Shown in pieces: positions 38,756 to 47,671 of a stretch of 64,000 bases of DNA. Position numbers and translations under genes: made by a program. The notes beneath the pieces were generated by a model that was not told the origin of the DNA, did not search any database, and was given only the letters and a program-made list of their open reading frames with translations. The DNA lies in assembly GCF_000742135.1 (NCBI RefSeq), contig NZ_KN046818.1, positions 2,868,097 to 2,932,096 of the forward strand, read 5' to 3'. This DNA comes from Klebsiella pneumoniae. GTDB taxonomy: Bacteria; Pseudomonadota; Gammaproteobacteria; Enterobacterales; Enterobacteriaceae. Every line of letters begins with the position of its first letter. Positions within the stretch are counted from its first letter, which is position 1.

Positions 38756-39727
38756 GTGACGATTGCTATTGTAATAGGCACACATGGTTGGGCTGCAGAA
38801 CAGCTGCTGAAAACAGCAGAAATGCTGTTGGGCGAGCAGGAAAACGTTGGCTGGATCGATTTCGTTCCGGGTGAAAATGCCGAAACGTTGATCGAGAAAT
38901 ACAACGCCCAGTTGGCAAAACTGGATACCAGTAAAGGCGTGCTGTTTCTCGTCGATACATGGGGAGGCAGCCCTTTCAACGCTGCGAGCCGCATTGTCGT
39001 CGATAAAGAGCATTACGAAGTTATCGCCGGCGTCAATATCCCGATGCTGGTGGAAACCTTCATGGCCCGCGACGACGATCCTTCCTTTGATGAACTGGTC
39101 GCCTTAGCGGTTGAAACCGGCAGCGAAGGCGTGAAAGCGCTTAAAGCCAAACCGGTGGAAAAAGCGGCCCCTGCGCCCGCGCCTGCCGCAGCGCCAAAAG
39201 CCGCCGCACCGGCCAAACCCATGGGCCCGAACGACTACATGGTAATTGGCCTTGCGCGTATAGACGACCGTCTGATCCATGGTCAGGTCGCCACCCGCTG
39301 GACCAAAGAGACCAACGTTACCCGCATCATCGTTGTCAGTGATGAAGTGGCCGCGGATACCGTGCGTAAAACTCTGCTGACCCAGGTTGCGCCGCCGGGC
39401 GTCACCGCTCACGTGGTGGATGTGGCCAAAATGATCCGCGTCTACAACAACCCCAAGTATGCCGGACAGCGCGTTATGCTGCTGTTTACTAACCCGACCG
39501 ACGTTGAACGTATCGTCGAGGGCGGCGTGAAAATCACCAGCGTCAACATCGGCGGTATGGCGTTCCGCCAGGGTAAAACCCAGGTTAACAACGCGATTTC
39601 AGTCGATGCCAAAGATATTGAGGCGTTTAAAAAGCTGAACGCCCGCGGTATCGAGCTGGAAGCACGTAAAGTGTCCACCGACCCGAAACTGAAAATGATG
39701 GATCTGATCGCTAAGGTTGATAAATAA
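38756..39727 (+). CDS. manX: Mannose PTS EIIAB component ManX
   Basis: The 323-residue cytoplasmic phosphotransferase passes phosphate from HPr to incoming mannose, glucose or glucosamine. The EIIA domain carries phospho-acceptor His10 (IGTHGW), an Ala/Pro-rich hinge lies at about residues 133-158, and the EIIB domain carries His175 (RLIHGQVATRW). The start is a GTG with a perfect AAAGGAGGT 5 bp upstream. It is the first gene of manXYZ-yobD. In E. coli the mRNA is silenced by the sRNA SgrS under sugar-phosphate stress. Confidence 0.98.
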   Translation: MTIAIVIGTHGWAAEQLLKTAEMLLGEQENVGWIDFVPGENAETLIEKYNAQLAKLDTSKGVLFLVDTWGGSPFNAASRIVVDKEHYEVIAGVNIPMLVETFMARDDDPSFDELVALAVETGSEGVKALKAKPVEKAAPAPAPAAAPKAAAPAKPMGPNDYMVIGLARIDDRLIHGQVATRWTKETNVTRIIVVSDEVAADTVRKTLLTQVAPPGVTAHVVDVAKMIRVYNNPKYAGQRVMLLFTNPTDVERIVEGGVKITSVNIGGMAFRQGKTQVNNAISVDAKDIEAFKKLNARGIELEARKVSTDPKLKMMDLIAKVDK

Positions 39728-39783
39728 CCCGGCGGATCGCGCCCCAGTTTTCACTTTAAGACTTAATCAACAGGAGAAGTACA

Positions 39784-40584
39784 ATGGAGATTACCCTTCT
39801 TCAGATTGTGCTGGTGTTCATCGTCGCGTGTATTGCGGGTATGGAGTCGGTACTTGATGAATTTCAGTTCCACCGTCCCCTGATCGCCTGTACGCTGATC
39901 GGCGCCGTTCTCGGCGATATGAAAACCGGTATTATCATCGGCGGTACGCTGGAGATGATAGCCCTGGGCTGGATGAACATCGGTGCGGCGGTAGCCCCTG
40001 ATGCCGCGCTGGCGTCCATTATTTCCACCGTCCTGGTTATTGCCGGCCATCAGAGCATCGGCGCCGGTATCGCGCTGGCTATCCCGCTGGCGGCGGCAGG
40101 CCAGGTGCTGACCATCATCGTGCGCACCATCACCGTGGCCTTCCAGCACGCGGCGGATAAAGCGGCGGAGAATGGCAACCTGACCGCCCTGTCGTGGCTG
40201 CACGTCTCGTCCCTGTTCCTGCAGGCGATGCGTATCGCTATCCCGGCCGTTATCGTGGCGATTTCCGTCGGCACCAGCGAAGTTCAGGGCCTGCTGAATG
40301 CTATCCCGGAAGTGGTCACCAGCGGTCTGAACATCGCCGGCGGTATGATCGTGGTTGTCGGTTATGCAATGGTCATCAACATGATGCGCGCAGGCTATCT
40401 GATGCCGTTCTTCTACCTCGGCTTCGTCACCGCCGCCTTCACCAACTTCAACCTGGTGGCCCTGGGCGTGATTGGTGCGGTCATGGCAATCCTCTACATC
40501 CAGCTGAGCCCGAAATATAACCGCGTCGCCGGTGCGCCGGCTCAGGCGGCTGGTAACAACGATCTCGATAACGAACTGGACTAA
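39784..40584 (+). CDS. manY: Mannose PTS EIIC component ManY
   Basis: The 266-residue inner-membrane permease subunit starts MEITLLQIVLVFIVACIAGM and has the EIIC family segment GTLEMIALGWMNIGAAVAPD (about residues 58-77). With ManZ it forms the sugar channel, and the complex is a known entry point for lambda DNA and several bacteriocins in E. coli. It follows manX by 56 bp with AGGAG upstream. Confidence 0.98.
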   Translation: MEITLLQIVLVFIVACIAGMESVLDEFQFHRPLIACTLIGAVLGDMKTGIIIGGTLEMIALGWMNIGAAVAPDAALASIISTVLVIAGHQSIGAGIALAIPLAAAGQVLTIIVRTITVAFQHAADKAAENGNLTALSWLHVSSLFLQAMRIAIPAVIVAISVGTSEVQGLLNAIPEVVTSGLNIAGGMIVVVGYAMVINMMRAGYLMPFFYLGFVTAAFTNFNLVALGVIGAVMAILYIQLSPKYNRVAGAPAQAAGNNDLDNELD

Positions 40585-40587
40585 CAG

Positions 40588-41448
40588 GTGAGCGAAATGG
40601 TTGATATGACTAAAAATACCACCGAGAAAAAACTCACACAGAGTGATATTCGTGGCGTGTTCATTCGTTCTAACCTGTTCCAGGGTTCATGGAACTTCGA
40701 ACGTATGCAGGCGCTGGGGTTCTGCTTCTCTATGGTTCCGGCGATTCGTCGTCTGTACCCGGAGAACAACGATGCGCGTAAGCAGGCGATTAAGCGTCAC
40801 CTTGAGTTTTTCAACACCCACCCTTACGTTGCCGCTCCGGTACTGGGCGTAACCCTGGCGATGGAAGAGCAGCGCGCCAATGGCGCAGAGATTGACGATG
40901 GCGCTATCAACGGCATCAAAGTCGGTCTGATGGGACCACTGGCCGGCGTTGGCGACCCGATCTTCTGGGGTACCGTGCGTCCGGTGTTTGCAGCCTTAGG
41001 CGCCGGGATCGCGATGAGCGGTAGCCTGCTCGGTCCTCTGCTGTTCTTTATCCTGTTCAACGCGGTGCGTCTGCTGACCCGTTACTACGGCGTCGCCTAT
41101 GGTTATCGCAAAGGCGTGGATATCGTTAAAGATATGGGCGGCGGCTTCCTGCAGAAACTGACTGAGGGGGCGTCAATCCTCGGCCTGTTTGTCATGGGGG
41201 CGCTTGTTAACAAGTGGACGCATGTGAACATTCCGATGGTGGTGTCAAAAATCACCGGCTCTGACGGACAGGTTCACGTCACCACGGTGCAGACTATCCT
41301 TGATCAGCTGATGCCGGGTCTGGTGCCGCTGCTGTTGACCTTCGCCTGTATGTGGCTGCTGCGTAAGAAAGTTAACCCGCTGTGGATCATCGTTGGCTTC
41401 TTCGTCATCGGTATCGCCGGCTACGCGGTCGGCCTGCTGGGTCTGTAA
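40588..41448 (+). CDS. manZ: Mannose PTS EIID component ManZ
   Basis: The 286-residue membrane subunit belongs to the EIID family, with [17 protein letters not shown] (about residues 29-45) and [17 protein letters not shown] (about 112-128). It pairs with ManY in the mannose transporter. The start is a GTG 3 bp after the manY stop; AACAGGTG gives a weak ribosome-binding site, so coupling is likely. Confidence 0.97.
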   Translation: MSEMVDMTKNTTEKKLTQSDIRGVFIRSNLFQGSWNFERMQALGFCFSMVPAIRRLYPENNDARKQAIKRHLEFFNTHPYVAAPVLGVTLAMEEQRANGAEIDDGAINGIKVGLMGPLAGVGDPIFWGTVRPVFAALGAGIAMSGSLLGPLLFFILFNAVRLLTRYYGVAYGYRKGVDIVKDMGGGFLQKLTEGASILGLFVMGALVNKWTHVNIPMVVSKITGSDGQVHVTTVQTILDQLMPGLVPLLLTFACMWLLRKKVNPLWIIVGFFVIGIAGYAVGLLGL

Positions 41449-41462
41449 TTTCCAGGCTGTAC

Positions 41463-41490
41463 GCCGGGGGCTTGCCCCCGGCTTTTTTTT
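41463..41490 (+). terminator. Intrinsic terminator between manZ and yobD
   Basis: GCCGGGGGC-TT-GCCCCCGGC followed by eight T. Placed 14 bp after manZ, it should lower read-through into yobD, which begins 20 bp later. Confidence 0.9.
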
Positions 41491-41510
41491 ATCAGGAGAA
41501 ACGCAAAGCA

Positions 41511-41969
41511 ATGACCTTCACGGACCTGGTGATCATCCTGTTTATCCTTGCGCTACTGGCCTACGCGATATATGACCAGTTTATTATGCCGAGGCGAAAC
41601 GGCCCGGTACTGCTGGCCATCCCCCTGCTTCGCCGCAGTCGCGTTGACGGCATGATCTTTGTCGGCCTCACCGCCATTCTGATCTATAACAACATCACCC
41701 AGCACGGCACGGCGATCACCACCTGGCTATTATCTGTGCTGGCGCTGATGGGGCTCTATTTATTCTGGATCCGTACGCCGAAAATCATTTTTAAACCGCG
41801 CGGCTTTTTCTTCGCCAACGTGTGGATAGAATATCAGCGGATTAAAGAGATGAATTTATCCGAGGACGGTGTGCTGGTGATGCAATTAGAGCAACGGCGG
41901 CTGCTGATACGCGTACGAAATATCGACGATCTGGAGAAGATATACAAACTTCTCATTACAACTCAATGA
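41511..41969 (+). CDS. yobD: DUF986 inner-membrane protein YobD
   Basis: The 152-residue protein has three hydrophobic segments (about residues 3-22, 45-62 and 68-86) and a cytoplasmic C-terminus, matching DUF986/YobD (PF06173), with the family segment RSRVDGMIF near residue 40. Function is unknown. The ATG at 41511 follows CAGGAG by about 12 bp. The constant place behind manXYZ suggests a link to that transporter, but the terminator in front of it suggests low coexpression. Confidence 0.92.
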   Translation: MTFTDLVIILFILALLAYAIYDQFIMPRRNGPVLLAIPLLRRSRVDGMIFVGLTAILIYNNITQHGTAITTWLLSVLALMGLYLFWIRTPKIIFKPRGFFFANVWIEYQRIKEMNLSEDGVLVMQLEQRRLLIRVRNIDDLEKIYKLLITTQ

Positions 41970-42091
41970 ATTAAAAATATAGCCAGCGCTATATTATTCC
42001 CGTTAGCAGCGGAGAAATATTATAGCCACGGCTATATTTCCCGCCTAACCTTATCTTTTTTATTAACTATTTTTTCACTTATAAATTTAAA

Positions 42092-42106
42092 TGAAAATCG
42101 TTATCA
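42092..42106. promoter_or_regulatory. Fur box upstream of the mntP leader
   Basis: TGAAAATCGTTATCA matches the 7-1-7 Fur site TGATAATCATTATCA at 13 of 15 positions. It lies about 75 bp before the riboswitch, where the promoter should be. Metal-dependent control of mntP is known in E. coli (MntR and the riboswitch); Fur control here is inferred from the site. Confidence 0.65.
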
Positions 42107-42164
42107 TTTGGTTATTAAAATAGCCCTCTTCTGTTATTGTTTTATATTCTAAAAATATGTTAAG

Positions 42165-42290
42165 GTTGCGCCCGTCGTTGGGGAGTAGCCGATTTCCTGC
42201 CCGCCAGGAAATGTACGTGTCAACATACTCGTTGCAAAACGTGGCACGTACGGGTTGAAGAGATTCAATCAGGCGAGACCATAGATACAT
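42165..42290 (+). ncRNA. yybP-ykoY manganese riboswitch in the mntP leader
   Basis: The leader holds both conserved ends of the yybP-ykoY motif: GGGGAGTAGCC at 42180-42190 and GGCGAGACCATAG at 42272-42284, separated by hairpins. It ends about 100 bp before the mntP start. In E. coli the same element senses Mn2+ and raises MntP expression. The segment between riboswitch and gene (TGAGCGGCTC and following) probably forms the expression platform. Confidence 0.92.
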
Positions 42291-42387
42291 CACTGCTGTA
42301 CGTATTGCTCAGCCATTGAGCGGCTCCGCGTATGTTTACTGGGGGCAGCGATGTGTCATATGGATTATCCCCGGTCAGGACACGCAC

Positions 42388-42954
42388 ATGAATTTATCCG
42401 CTACCATTCTTCTCGCTTTCGGCATGTCCATGGACGCCTTCGCAGCCTCCATCGGCAAAGGCGCCACCCTGCATAAACCCAAATTTTCAGAGGCAGTACG
42501 CACCGGGCTGATTTTTGGCGCCATTGAAACCCTGACACCGCTGGTCGGCTGGGGGCTTGGCATGCTGGCCAGCCAGTTTATCCTCGAGTGGAATCACTGG
42601 ATTGCCTTTATTTTACTGGTGTTTCTCGGCGGGCGAATGATCGTCGAAGGTTTTCGCGGCGACAGCGACGAGGCGTGCGAGGCGCCTCACCGACATGGTT
42701 TCTGGCTTCTGGTCACCACCGCCTTCGCCACCAGCCTTGACGCGATGGCCGTCGGCGTCGGTCTGGCCTTCCTGCAGGTCAGCATTGTGACCACCGCGCT
42801 GGCGATCGGCTGCGCTACCTTCATCATGTCGACGCTGGGGATGATGGTCGGTCGCTTTATCGGCCCGCTGCTGGGCAAACGAGCCGAAATTCTCGGCGGT
42901 ATCGTGCTGATTGGCATCGGCAGCGAAATCCTCTGGAGCCATTTCGCCGGTTAA
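42388..42954 (+). CDS. mntP: Manganese efflux pump MntP
   Basis: The 188-residue inner-membrane exporter has six transmembrane helices in two repeats of the MntP fold, each with a conserved acidic motif: [15 protein letters not shown] (about residues 9-23) and [18 protein letters not shown] (about 117-134). The ATG at 42388 with CAGGA upstream gives the E. coli length. It is governed by the riboswitch in front of it and possibly by Fur. rlmA converges from the right with a 3-bp gap. Confidence 0.96.
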   Translation: MNLSATILLAFGMSMDAFAASIGKGATLHKPKFSEAVRTGLIFGAIETLTPLVGWGLGMLASQFILEWNHWIAFILLVFLGGRMIVEGFRGDSDEACEAPHRHGFWLLVTTAFATSLDAMAVGVGLAFLQVSIVTTALAIGCATFIMSTLGMMVGRFIGPLLGKRAEILGGIVLIGIGSEILWSHFAG

Positions 42955-42957
42955 GCT

Positions 42958-43752
42958 TTACGCTTCGCGCTGCCAGCAGTGGATCATAAAATCGGTCTGG
43001 CAACCAAAGGTCGGCTGCTGACGCAGCGCGGCGTGCACTTCGGCTTTAGCCCGCCATGCGAACGGCGTCATCTGCAGCAGGGCCTGCGCTTCACTTCCCG
43101 TCAGGATCATCGGGTAAGCCAGCTGCTGCTGAGCCTCCAGGCGGAACCCCGGCATCGCTTCCGTCTTCAGCTCATGCAGGCGAACTTCATCGTAAATCAG
43201 CCCTTTCAGCTCCAGTAGGTGACGGGGACCCGGCGTGGCGGTGATCACCCAACCACCGGGACGCACCACCCGCGCCAGCTCTTCGGCGTTGCAGGGCGCG
43301 TAAATGCGCACTACCGCGTCGAAGCTAGCGTCGGAAAATGGCAGGCGCTGGCTGGAGGCCACGCAAAAATTCACCTGCGGGTAGCGTTTTGCCGCCGCGC
43401 GGATCGCCGGCTTCGACACGTCCAGCCCCCAGCTGCGGCTGGCGATGGCGGCAAACGCGTGGGTGTAATACCCCTCGCCACAGCCGATATCCAGTAAATC
43501 CGTAGGGGCGTAATGTCGCAGCCGCTCAGCGATAGCATCCCGTAGCGGCTGATAATGTCCGGCGTCGAGGAACGCCCGCCGGGCCTGCATCATTTCGGCG
43601 CTATCGCCGGGATCGCGCGACCGCTTGAACTGCACCGGTAGCAGATTGACGTACCCCTCTTTCGCCAGCTCGAACTGGTGCCGCTGCGGGCAGGAATAGT
43701 GGTTGTCGCTACGGCTGAGCGGCGCGTGACAAAGGGGGCAACTGTATGACAT
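42958..43752 (-). CDS. rlmA: 23S rRNA (guanine-745-N1)-methyltransferase RlmA
   Basis: The 264-residue enzyme methylates G745 of 23S rRNA using SAM. An N-terminal zinc-binding site is formed by Cys5, Cys8, Cys21 and His25. The Rossmann methyltransferase domain has [15 protein letters not shown] (about residues 86-100). [17 protein letters not shown] segment follows. It lies downstream of the ftsI paralogue on the minus strand. Confidence 0.96.
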   Translation of the reverse strand: MSYSCPLCHAPLSRSDNHYSCPQRHQFELAKEGYVNLLPVQFKRSRDPGDSAEMMQARRAFLDAGHYQPLRDAIAERLRHYAPTDLLDIGCGEGYYTHAFAAIASRSWGLDVSKPAIRAAAKRYPQVNFCVASSQRLPFSDASFDAVVRIYAPCNAEELARVVRPGGWVITATPGPRHLLELKGLIYDEVRLHELKTEAMPGFRLEAQQQLAYPMILTGSEAQALLQMTPFAWRAKAEVHAALRQQPTFGCQTDFMIHCWQREA

Positions 43753-43813
43753 GACGGCTCCGGTGTTGCTGAAAGGGCGAAAGTGTAGCGCTATTCGCCC
43801 CTGCAGACCACTG

Positions 43814-45562
43814 TTACAGCGCCGGCCCCTGTGGGTGGCTATCGTGCATTACGATCAGATTCTCCGCCCCTTGCGGCATGCCGTCCGGCATGACGTTCTC
43901 CAGCCGCAGGACATCGCCCATGATCTGGCTGAAGACCGGCGCGGACACAGCGCCGCCGTAATAGGAACCATTGCTCGGATCGTTCATCACCACCACCAGC
44001 GCGAACTGTGGTCGACTGGCGGGCGCCACGCCGGCGGTATAGGCTACATACTTATCGATATATTTGCCGTCCGGGCCGATTTTCTTCGCCGTGCCGGTTT
44101 TTACCGCCACCCGGTAGTCGCGTACCGCCGCTTTAATACCGCCCCCGCCCGGGAGCGCCACGCTCTCCATCATATGTTCCACGCTATGCACAATACTCTC
44201 CGGCATCACCCGCGTGCCCATCACCGGCGGATCGATGCGGGTAATCGACAGTGGTCGCGCAATGCCGAAGCCGCCGATGGTGGCGTAGACGTGGGCGAGC
44301 TGGAGCGGGGTGACCATCAAACCATAGCCGAAGGCGAAGGTGGCGCGATCCAGTTGCCCCCAGTAGCGGCGATGCGGCATCAGCCCGGCGCTTTCGCCGG
44401 TCAACCCCAGCCCCGTCGGTTCGCCGAAGCCGAAAGCTTTATAGGTATCGATCAGATGCTGCACCGGCATGGCGAGCGAGAGATGGGACACGCCGGTATC
44501 GCTGGATTTCTGCAGGATCCCGGTCAGGCTCAGCTCCGGATAATAGCCCACATCGCGAATACGATGGCCATCGAGGACGAACGGATGGGTATCCACCACG
44601 CTGTCTGGCTGGACAATCCCCTGCTGTAGCGCAGTCATGATCACCAGCGGTTTGACCGTCGACCCGGGCTCGAAGGTGTCGCTGATGGCCCGGTTGCGAA
44701 AATCATCCAGCGTCGCGCTATCGCGATTGTTCGGATTGAAGTCCGGATAGCTGGCCATCGCCAGGATCTCGCCGGTATCAATTTTGATCAATACCGCCGC
44801 CCCGGACTCTGCTTTGTTCCAGCGGACGGCGTTGTCGAGGGCGTCTTCCGTCACCGTCTGTAGGCGTTCATCAATACTCAGCTGCAGATTATGCGCCGGA
44901 ACCGGCGGCACTTCGGTAATGTTCTCAATGACATTGCCATGTTTATCTTTACGCACCAGACGTCGCCCGGGTTTACCGGTCAACTGGGCGTTAAAGCTTT
45001 TCTCCACCCCTTCGATGCCCTGATTATCAACATTGGTAAAGCCCAGCAGATTGGCAGCCACATGGCCCGCCGGGTAGAACCGTCGCGATTCATCGCGCAG
45101 GTAAACGCCCGGCAGATGCAGTTTATCAATCCACTCTGCCTGCTCGGGATTGATCTGACGCGCCAGATAGAGAAAGCGAGCGTGGGGATGACTCTGTACC
45201 CGCTGGGCCAGCTCTCCGAGGTTGAGGTGCAGCGCTTCGGCCATCGCCTGCCAGCGGGGTCCATAGCCCACACCGCCCTTCTCCATAGTGGTCTGCGGGT
45301 CGATCCAGATAGCACTGACCGGAACGCTCACCGCCAGCGGCCGTCCTTCCCGGTCGCTGATCATCCCCCGCTCAACCGCTACGGGTTCTTCGCGCAGGGA
45401 GCGCATATCTTCTTGTTTTACCAGGTTATCGGGGGAGATAATTTGTAGCCAGCCCACGCGGACCAGCAGCAGCCCCAGACAACCGAGAATGGCCACACAC
45501 AGTAACCCGAAGCGAATCGGGGTGAAACTGGCGGCGGACTTCGTTTTTTTCTTTAGCACCAT
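43814..45562 (-). CDS. FtsI paralogue, class B penicillin-binding protein (PBP3SAL type)
   Basis: The roughly 582-residue protein is closely related to the division transpeptidase FtsI but lies outside the dcw cluster, between rlmA and cspC. Salmonella has a gene at the same place (PBP3SAL) that supports septation at acidic pH. It has an N-terminal membrane anchor (about residues 17-40), a PBP dimerisation domain and a transpeptidase domain with STVK (Ser301-Lys304), SSD (353-355, where FtsI has SSN) and KTG (488-490). Start is uncertain: ATG at 45562 or GTG at 45559, both near GGAG. The C-terminal tail is short and unlike FtsI. It should bind beta-lactams. Confidence 0.88.
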   Translation of the reverse strand: MVLKKKTKSAASFTPIRFGLLCVAILGCLGLLLVRVGWLQIISPDNLVKQEDMRSLREEPVAVERGMISDREGRPLAVSVPVSAIWIDPQTTMEKGGVGYGPRWQAMAEALHLNLGELAQRVQSHPHARFLYLARQINPEQAEWIDKLHLPGVYLRDESRRFYPAGHVAANLLGFTNVDNQGIEGVEKSFNAQLTGKPGRRLVRKDKHGNVIENITEVPPVPAHNLQLSIDERLQTVTEDALDNAVRWNKAESGAAVLIKIDTGEILAMASYPDFNPNNRDSATLDDFRNRAISDTFEPGSTVKPLVIMTALQQGIVQPDSVVDTHPFVLDGHRIRDVGYYPELSLTGILQKSSDTGVSHLSLAMPVQHLIDTYKAFGFGEPTGLGLTGESAGLMPHRRYWGQLDRATFAFGYGLMVTPLQLAHVYATIGGFGIARPLSITRIDPPVMGTRVMPESIVHSVEHMMESVALPGGGGIKAAVRDYRVAVKTGTAKKIGPDGKYIDKYVAYTAGVAPASRPQFALVVVMNDPSNGSYYGGAVSAPVFSQIMGDVLRLENVMPDGMPQGAENLIVMHDSHPQGPAL

Positions 45563-45700
45563 AGCTCCGGCATTGTTTTGCAACCAACTGATTTAACAGA
45601 AAATTAGCAAAACAGACTGCTACACAATGCTAATAAAGTTGAGTATTTGCAACAAGACGCGACGGGAGGGGGAAAAATGACATGCTTTGCAATAAAAATG

Positions 45701-45730
45701 CAAAAGCCCCGCGCAGGCGAGGCTTTTATA
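45701..45730 (-). terminator. Intrinsic terminator after cspC
   Basis: On the minus strand TAAAAGCCTCGC-CTGC-GCGGGGCTTTT is followed by a T-rich tract (GCATTTTTATT), 20 bp after the cspC stop codon. Confidence 0.88.
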
Positions 45731-45749
45731 CAAGAAGAGTGGTCTTGTA

Positions 45750-45959
45750 TCAGATAGCAGTTACGTTAACTGCAGCCGGACCTTTCTGGCCGTCCTGAAT
45801 TTCGAACTCAACGTTCTGGCCTTCAGCCAGAGTTTTGAAGCCGTTACCCTGGATAGCGGAGAAGTGTACGAACACGTCTTTGCTGCCATCAGCCGGAGTA
45901 ATGAAACCAAAACCTTTAGACTCGTTGAACCACTTAACTTGACCTTTAATCTTTGCCAT
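45750..45959 (-). CDS. cspC: Cold-shock family RNA chaperone CspC
   Basis: The 69-residue single-domain protein binds single-stranded RNA and melts secondary structure. RNP1 is KGFGFI and RNP2 is VFVHF. The start at [12 protein letters not shown], with AAGGAATTT upstream, is identical to E. coli CspC, which is constitutive at 37 degrees and stabilises RpoS and stress mRNAs. It follows the small gene yobF on the same transcript. Confidence 0.98.
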
Positions 45960-46041
45960 TTGCAAAATTCCTTAGACTGTTTTCTTCGCCTGCTGGCGTT
46001 TACCTAGATAAAACTGACACATAACTGCATGAGGCACTAAT

Positions 46042-46116
46042 TTAAGGTTCGGCAGAGAAGCGGTATTCAACGACAACGTGTTTACTCAGGACTTCTTTAC
46101 TGAAAATGCCACACAT
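46042..46116 (-). CDS. yobF: Shortened YobF (DUF2627) small protein
   Basis: Upstream of cspC the minus strand encodes [20 protein letters not shown] plus SAEP and then a TAA stop, 24 residues in all. The start of E. coli YobF (47 residues) is nearly identical, with Tyr at codon 25 where this sequence has TAA. Beyond the stop the frame still reads ISASCSYVSVLS, like E. coli YobF, before a second stop. The reading frame is thus truncated, or only the N-terminal part is needed. GAGGT lies 13 bp before the ATG. E. coli YobF is a stress-induced small protein of unknown function. Confidence 0.75.
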   Translation of the reverse strand: MCGIFSKEVLSKHVVVEYRFSAEP

Positions 46117-46706
46117 AAACAGAACTGTACCTCGTTTAACCCGAAACGTGTTATCACACACTACGTAAATAATGGCAAGCCATTTTTAAACGTGTCTCGA
46201 TCGTTCGCACAAATTATAAGGTAATCATTTGATCGCCTGCACATTTATGCGTCTTTGCCGCCCCTGGCAAGGCGCTACAGCATCAGCCAATATCGCCCAT
46301 TCGTTGCCTCATTACTGCAACTTTTTTACCATAGCTCAACAACTTCGCTTCGTCCAGGTATGTCCGTACACGAACTGCTGTAATGTAAGCGTCTGGTGGG
46401 CAACGGTGAATATTGATGCGCATAATTCGTTATAACTCCAGACTAAAAATCGCTAAGCCGTGCCAGTGTAGTGATAATAAAACCTGTTAGTCGTCACGCT
46501 AAAAATAGTGCTAATTCTGCACCTTAATAATGAAAAAAAGATGACAGTGTCACGTTACCCAACAATAAACGCGGCGAGAATGACTTTATTTACAGCGTGT
46601 AATAAAGAGGATATTGCACTAAGAAAGGAATAATGGAATAAGAATAAGATATTACCGCCCGCTATCATGCAGGTGCGCATCTTATGATGCACACCTGTCG
46701 GGCGCC
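46117..46706. other. 590-bp AT-rich interval between yobF and yebO
   Basis: The left part is the yobF-cspC leader with its promoter. A small plus-strand frame (46229-46435) has no family resemblance, an unusual composition and no ribosome-binding site, and is not accepted. A strong hairpin, CAGGTGCGCATC / GATGCACACCTG at 46669-46694, lies just downstream of yebO on the minus strand and may stop or protect its transcript. The middle (46440-46640) shows nothing I can name. Confidence 0.5.
46150..46178 (-). promoter_or_regulatory. Candidate sigma-70 promoter of yobF-cspC
   Basis: On the minus strand TTGCCA (5 of 6 to the -35) and GATAAC (4 of 6 to the -10) are separated by exactly 17 bp. The predicted start is about 25-30 bp before the yobF ATG. 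Confidence 0.55.
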
Positions 46707-46997
46707 TTAACGTTCAGCTACCAGGCGGATAAACTCATCCTCCCCTTTCACCTTGCCGGCGACGGTCGGCTCAGCCACATCCTCTTTCTCTGGCGCATTA
46801 GCTTCGCACAGGCGACGTAACAGCGCATTCTGCCGCTTTTGCTGATCCAGCAGCGCTTGCAGCAGCTCTATCTGCTCATTCGCCCGCGAACTGGCGCGGT
46901 TGACGAAGAACCATAACAACAGACCAACAAGCAGCAGCGCCACGGACACAGCCAGCGATGCCAGATTTAAAATCCCAGGATTTAGTAACTCACTCAT
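46707..46997 (-). CDS. yebO: Small inner-membrane protein YebO
   Basis: The 96-residue protein has one transmembrane helix (about residues 13-32, ending LLLWFFVNRASSR) and a helical, charged cytoplasmic part (ELLQALLDQQKRQNALLRRL) that may form a coiled coil. It matches YebO (E. coli 95 residues; DUF2627 neighbours). Function is unknown. It follows mgrB by 74 bp on the same strand, so in E. coli and here it may be read from the PhoP-controlled promoter. Confidence 0.92.
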   Translation of the reverse strand: MSELLNPGILNLASLAVSVALLLVGLLLWFFVNRASSRANEQIELLQALLDQQKRQNALLRRLCEANAPEKEDVAEPTVAGKVKGEDEFIRLVAER

Positions 46998-47071
46998 TTC
47001 ACCACCTCAAAGAGAAGGCGTTCATTCTACCACCCGCGGCGCAGAAGGAAATCAGTCGGCAGAAAAATGTC

Positions 47072-47215
47072 TTACCACGGAATAAATTTATTAATAGTGC
47101 AAATGCCGCTGAAAAACTGAACATCCTGGTCGCACATTACGTTAAGCATCTGAGTCCACAGCAACAGGCAGCCTGCTATGATGACTATCAGTAAAACCCA
47201 CCGTAATTTTTTCAC
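47072..47215 (-). CDS. mgrB: PhoPQ feedback inhibitor MgrB
   Basis: The 47-residue inner-membrane peptide starts with GTG and reads [20 protein letters not shown], then a periplasmic part with Cys28 and Cys39 ([19 protein letters not shown]) and ends IPW. It binds PhoQ and lowers its kinase activity. Both cysteines and the full length are kept, so the gene should be functional. Loss of mgrB is a common cause of colistin resistance in K. pneumoniae; by sequence, no such lesion is present in the coding region or the near promoter. Confidence 0.97.
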   Translation of the reverse strand: MKKLRWVLLIVIIAGCLLLWTQMLNVMCDQDVQFFSGICTINKFIPW

Positions 47216-47246
47216 TCCACTCTCCGCATCAGTACGCAATGTCGCC

Positions 47247-47281
47247 AGGATAGCACGGCCTTCTTAAACCGCGGCTAACTG
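47247..47281 (-). promoter_or_regulatory. PhoP-type promoter of mgrB
   Basis: On the minus strand the half-site GGTTTA (47265-47270) is preceded, after 5 bp, by a weaker CAGTTA (to 47281). It lies 12 bp upstream of a -10 TATCCT (47247-47252). This is the direct-repeat arrangement of PhoP-activated promoters. The left half matches the consensus only in TTA. Confidence 0.6.
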
Positions 47282-47374
47282 TATTACGAAAGGTAAGTTT
47301 AGGAATCATCGACTTGTTTCAAAACGTGTTCGTGTCAAAATCACGCCAAGGATCATACAAATAATGAGGCATCA

Positions 47375-47614
47375 ATGCGATTAATCATTCGTACTATTAT
47401 CTTGGTGGCTATCTTATGGATTGGCGTATTATTGAGCGGTTATGGGGTGTTATTCCACAGTGAGGAAAACGTCGGCGGTCTGGGTCTTAAGTGCCAATAC
47501 CTCACCGCCCGCGGAGTCAGCACCGCACTTTATGTTCATTCCGACAGCGGAGTGATCGGCGTCAGCAGTTGCCCTCTGCTGCGTAAAAGCACAACCGTGG
47601 TTGATAACGGCTAA
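47375..47614 (+). CDS. yobH: YobH family protein
   Basis: The 79-residue protein has an N-terminal signal or anchor helix (MRLIIRTIILVAILWIGVLL) and a small exported domain with two cysteines (KCQYL near residue 40 and SCPLLRK near residue 68) that could form a disulfide. It matches E. coli YobH in length and C-terminal VVDNG. Function is unknown. It lies between divergent mgrB and convergent kdgR. Confidence 0.92.
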   Translation: MRLIIRTIILVAILWIGVLLSGYGVLFHSEENVGGLGLKCQYLTARGVSTALYVHSDSGVIGVSSCPLLRKSTTVVDNG

Positions 47615-47671
47615 CATCGAACCGGCGATCGCGACGTAGCGCCGCGGTCGCCAACCCCGTTATCCGCCGCC

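Noticed and set aside
46229..46435. 68-codon plus-strand frame between yobF and yebO
   Set aside because: No Shine-Dalgarno sequence, no resemblance to a known small protein, odd composition.
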